Assembly: GCA_035295745.1 (NCBI GenBank)
Contig: DATGIL010000066.1
Span: 1 to 64,000 of the forward strand
Reading direction: 5' to 3'
Length of the DNA stretch: 64,000 nt
Source: JAIQFL01 sp035295745
GTDB lineage: Bacteria; Acidobacteriota; Terriglobia; Bryobacterales; Bryobacteraceae
In this document: piece after piece, positions 61,951-64,000 of the stretch
Numbering within the stretch: the first letter of the stretch is position 1
Layout: each line of letters begins with the position of its first letter
The notes under the pieces: model-generated
What the model saw: only the letters and a program-made list of their open reading frames with translations
What the model was told of the DNA's origin: nothing
Databases searched by the model: none
Position numbers and translations under genes: made by a program

Positions 61951-62534
61951 ATGGCAATTCAGACTTGGCACGTCCCGGCCGCATCGTCATTGCTGTGTGC
62001 GGCTGCTGTGTGGGGTCAATCGGCTCCGTCTGCAGGCGGCGTGTCTATAGTGCAACCGGGTGCCCCCGGGCAGAGCAGCAAGGCCTTGACGCCGGCGACT
62101 GCCATCACCCTTCTGCGCGCGCCCCTGCCGACGCGGATACCAGTTTCATGCAAGGAGTGATCATGCATCATTCCCAGGCGGTTCGAAAGGACCGACCTGC
62201 CAACCATCAGGAAACATCGTATGGATCACAGCATGGCCAGCATGAAAGGCATGGATCACTTGAAATGAACATGGGATCGATGCTCATGCACGGAATGCTA
62301 ACCGCGGAGCAAATGCAGGCGCTCGCGAAGGCCAGCGGAAGGACCTTCGAGCACCCATTCCTGACCGGCATGATTCAGCCTCACGACGGTGCGCTGAACA
62401 TGATAAAGGATCTCTTCGACGCGCCCGTAACCGGCCAGGACTGCGTCCTCTTTGACTTCGCGACCGACATTGACAACACCCAGCGCGCCGAGATCGCAAC
62501 TATGCAAGGCTTGCTGCAGAAGGAGAAACGATGA
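61951..62534 (+). pseudogene. Degenerate DUF305-family gene
   Basis: A signal peptide and linker (M-A-I-Q-T-W-H, then V-Q-P-G-A-P-G-Q-S-S-K) begin in one frame at 61951. From about 62125 the DUF305 core continues in another frame (F-M-Q-G-V-I-M-H-H-S-Q-A-V), then a Met/His-rich linker (M-D-H-S-M-A-S-M-K-G-M-D-H) appears in a third frame, and the second half returns to the core frame (M-L-T-A-E-Q-M-Q-A-L...G-M-I-Q-P-H-D-G-A-L-N-M-I-K-D-L-F) up to the stop at 62534. Two frameshifts and a missing stretch of about 40 residues make it non-functional as read, or badly sequenced. The next gene overlaps the stop by ATGA. Confidence 0.65.
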
Positions 62535-64000
62535 TCGTAGAATGCACTCCACAACGCTCGCGCGGTGCCGCGATTCTTTCGCTGGCACTCGCCGCGAGTT
62601 TCCCGTTCCTTTGTGCCGGACAGACCGACAAGTCCGGATCGTCTACTACTTCGGTCTTTACCAATCCGCGCGCCGGCAATGACGATCCTCGCGTGGGATT
62701 GAAGGGCGGCTATATGGACGCGGGAGAAGCCGCCTTCGGTTTGGAGCATATTGTGACTCTACCCAAGCCGCCAGGATTCGCTCCCGGCAATACCGCGGGA
62801 CCGCCTCCCACGCCTCCGCCGGCGCCGGCCGGTGGCGAAGCGGGCCGAGCCGGCGCACAGGCCCCCGCCGCGCAGTACGGCTCGACGAACTCGGACCTTG
62901 CCTTTAGCGGCAATCACCTGTTTGTCGGCAACTACAACGGCATCAACTTCTACGATATCGATAATCCCGGAAAGACCACGCTGCGGACGTCGGTGCTGTG
63001 CCCCGGCGGCCAAGGTGACGTCTCGGTTTATGGGCATCTGCTCTTCATGTCCGCTGAGGCGATGAACGGGCGCCTCGACTGCGGCGTGCAAGGCAATCCT
63101 CCACCCCCAGGCTACACACCTCCTCCACCGCCGCCCACGCCACCTGCGGATGCGGCGAATGGTGGTGCTCCGGGCCGCGCCCCGCGCGTGCCACCACCGC
63201 CGAGCCCCGACCGTTTCCGCGGCGTCCGCATCTTCGACATCACCGACTTCGCCAATCCGAAACAGGTAGCGGTAGTCCAGAGTTGCCGTGGATCGCACAC
63301 CCACACGCTGGTGATCGACCCGAACGACAAGGAGAACGTCTACATCTACATTTCCGGAACGGGTCCAGTCCGGCAGGCGGAGGAATTGTCCGGATGCTCC
63401 GGCGGCGCTCCTGATGCCAACCCCAACACCTCACTGTTCAGCATCGACATCATCAAAGTACCGGTGGCGCATCCTGAGCAGGCCAAGATCATATCGAGCC
63501 CGCGCATCTTCACCGACGAAAAGACCGGCGCGATTAACGGCCTTTGGAAGGGCGGCACGCACGGCGAAGGCACGCAGCGCACTTCCGAGACCGACAAGTG
63601 CCACGACATCACGGTCTACTCCGCCATCGGTCTCGCGGCCGGTGCATGCTCGGGCAACGGGATTCTGCTCGACATTCACGACCCCACCCACCCCGTTCGC
63701 ATCGACGCGGTCAGCGACCCGAACTACGCCTTCTGGCACTCCGCCAACTTCAACAATGCCGGTACCAAGGTGCTCTTCACCGACGAATGGGGCGGCGGCG
63801 GACAGCCCCGCTGCCGCGCCAGCGACCCCATGAATTGGGGTGCCGATGCCATCTTCACCCTGTCGAATCGCAAGCTCACGCTGGCCTCGTACTACAAGAT
63901 GCCCGCGCCCCAAACCGAGAACGAGAATTGCGTGGCTCACAATGGATCGCTCGTGCCCATCCCGGGCCGCGACATCCTGGTCCAGTCGTGGTATCAGGGT
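62531..64000 (+). CDS. LVIVD-repeat exported protein, cut by the window edge
   Basis: The open frame runs from ATG 62531 to the end of the window (490 codons). After a signal peptide (I-L-S-L-A-L-A-A-S-F-P-F-L-C-A-G) and two Pro-rich linkers (P-P-P-T-P-P-P-A-P and P-P-P-P-G-Y-T-P-P-P-P-P-P) the protein has LVIVD-type blade repeats: L-F-V-G-N-Y-N-G-I-N-F-Y-D-I-D-N-P, R-G-V-R-I-F-D-I-T-D-F-A-N-P, and G-I-L-L-D-I-H-D-P-T-H-P. Several Cys are present. These proteins are thought to form propellers at the cell surface. The start overlaps the DUF305 stop, so they formed one operon. The C-terminus is not in the window. Confidence 0.8.
   Translation, partial: MIVECTPQRSRGAAILSLALAASFPFLCAGQTDKSGSSTTSVFTNPRAGNDDPRVGLKGGYMDAGEAAFGLEHIVTLPKPPGFAPGNTAGPPPTPPPAPAGGEAGRAGAQAPAAQYGSTNSDLAFSGNHLFVGNYNGINFYDIDNPGKTTLRTSVLCPGGQGDVSVYGHLLFMSAEAMNGRLDCGVQGNPPPPGYTPPPPPPTPPADAANGGAPGRAPRVPPPPSPDRFRGVRIFDITDFANPKQVAVVQSCRGSHTHTLVIDPNDKENVYIYISGTGPVRQAEELSGCSGGAPDANPNTSLFSIDIIKVPVAHPEQAKIISSPRIFTDEKTGAINGLWKGGTHGEGTQRTSETDKCHDITVYSAIGLAAGACSGNGILLDIHDPTHPVRIDAVSDPNYAFWHSANFNNAGTKVLFTDEWGGGGQPRCRASDPMNWGADAIFTLSNRKLTLASYYKMPAPQTENENCVAHNGSLVPIPGRDILVQSWYQG

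Noticed and set aside
1..64000. Defence islands, prophage, rRNA and tRNA genes
   Set aside because: No recognisable members were found on either strand apart from the higBA remnant.

Overview
The window looks like a chromosomal segment of an acidobacterium close to the Solibacter/Bryobacter group. The reasons are the GC-rich coding, two orphan MacB/FtsX-type permeases of the acidobacterial ADOP type (one with its PadR partner), a TIGR03435-type 'soil-associated' protein, two very large Oar-like TonB receptors with an N-terminal carboxypeptidase-regulatory domain, many TPR proteins, a DUF4159 pair and a DUF6600/FecR protein. No rRNA, tRNA, CRISPR array or prophage module was recognised. The assignment rests on gene content only.

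Layout. 1-236 is the right end of an IS66 element. 419-2410 is a hybrid-sensing histidine kinase. 2411-3044 is a gene-poor stretch with a decayed REP-associated transposase-like remnant and two copies of a nested double-hairpin repeat. 3045-6990 is a MacA-like adaptor with two MacB-like permeases but no ATPase, and a G-quadruplex-prone repeat block lies between the permeases. 7037-8712 is a tandem DUF4159 pair. 8739-10601 is an IS701-family element with 20-bp inverted repeats and an extra passenger gene. 10683-15089 holds a sarcosine-oxidase-like flavoenzyme, a TPR/TlpA-like thioredoxin protein whose first active-site Cys codon is an in-frame TGA followed by a SECIS-like hairpin, a small membrane protein, and a higBA locus with a frameshifted toxin. 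15164-26948 is dominated by two Oar-like receptors, with a TPR lipid/periplasmic-type protein and an N-acyl-D-amino-acid deacylase homologue between them. 26935-31128 holds a cytochrome c/copper monooxygenase-like/TPR fusion, a small protein, a 180-bp tandem repeat and a TPR protein. 31243-36056 holds a secreted protein of unknown function, a TIGR03435 protein, a LytS/LytTR two-component pair and a DUF5996 protein. 36196-44011 holds an ADOP permease, a FecR/DUF6600 protein with a clear terminator, a LigD-type DNA ligase and a serine hydrolase.

44030-49476 reads leftward as one probable nitrite assimilation operon: hemD (siroheme/heme precursor), nirA (siroheme nitrite reductase), a formate/nitrite channel, an outer-membrane porin and a cupin. 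No nitrate reductase is present in the window. uvrB and a divergent MerR-HTH/TPR regulator follow, then mdh, an ADOP permease with its PadR repressor and a palindromic operator, a glycosyltransferase coupled to a YggS-type PLP protein, two secreted proteins, a degenerate DUF305 gene and the start of an LVIVD-repeat protein that runs off the right edge.

The most interesting observation is the putative selenocysteine-containing TlpA-like protein (12059-14263). The thioredoxin motif reads F-W-A-S-W-UGA-T-Y-C, both halves are intact on either side, and a 10-bp stem-loop with a small apical loop containing G lies directly downstream, in the position expected of a bacterial SECIS element.
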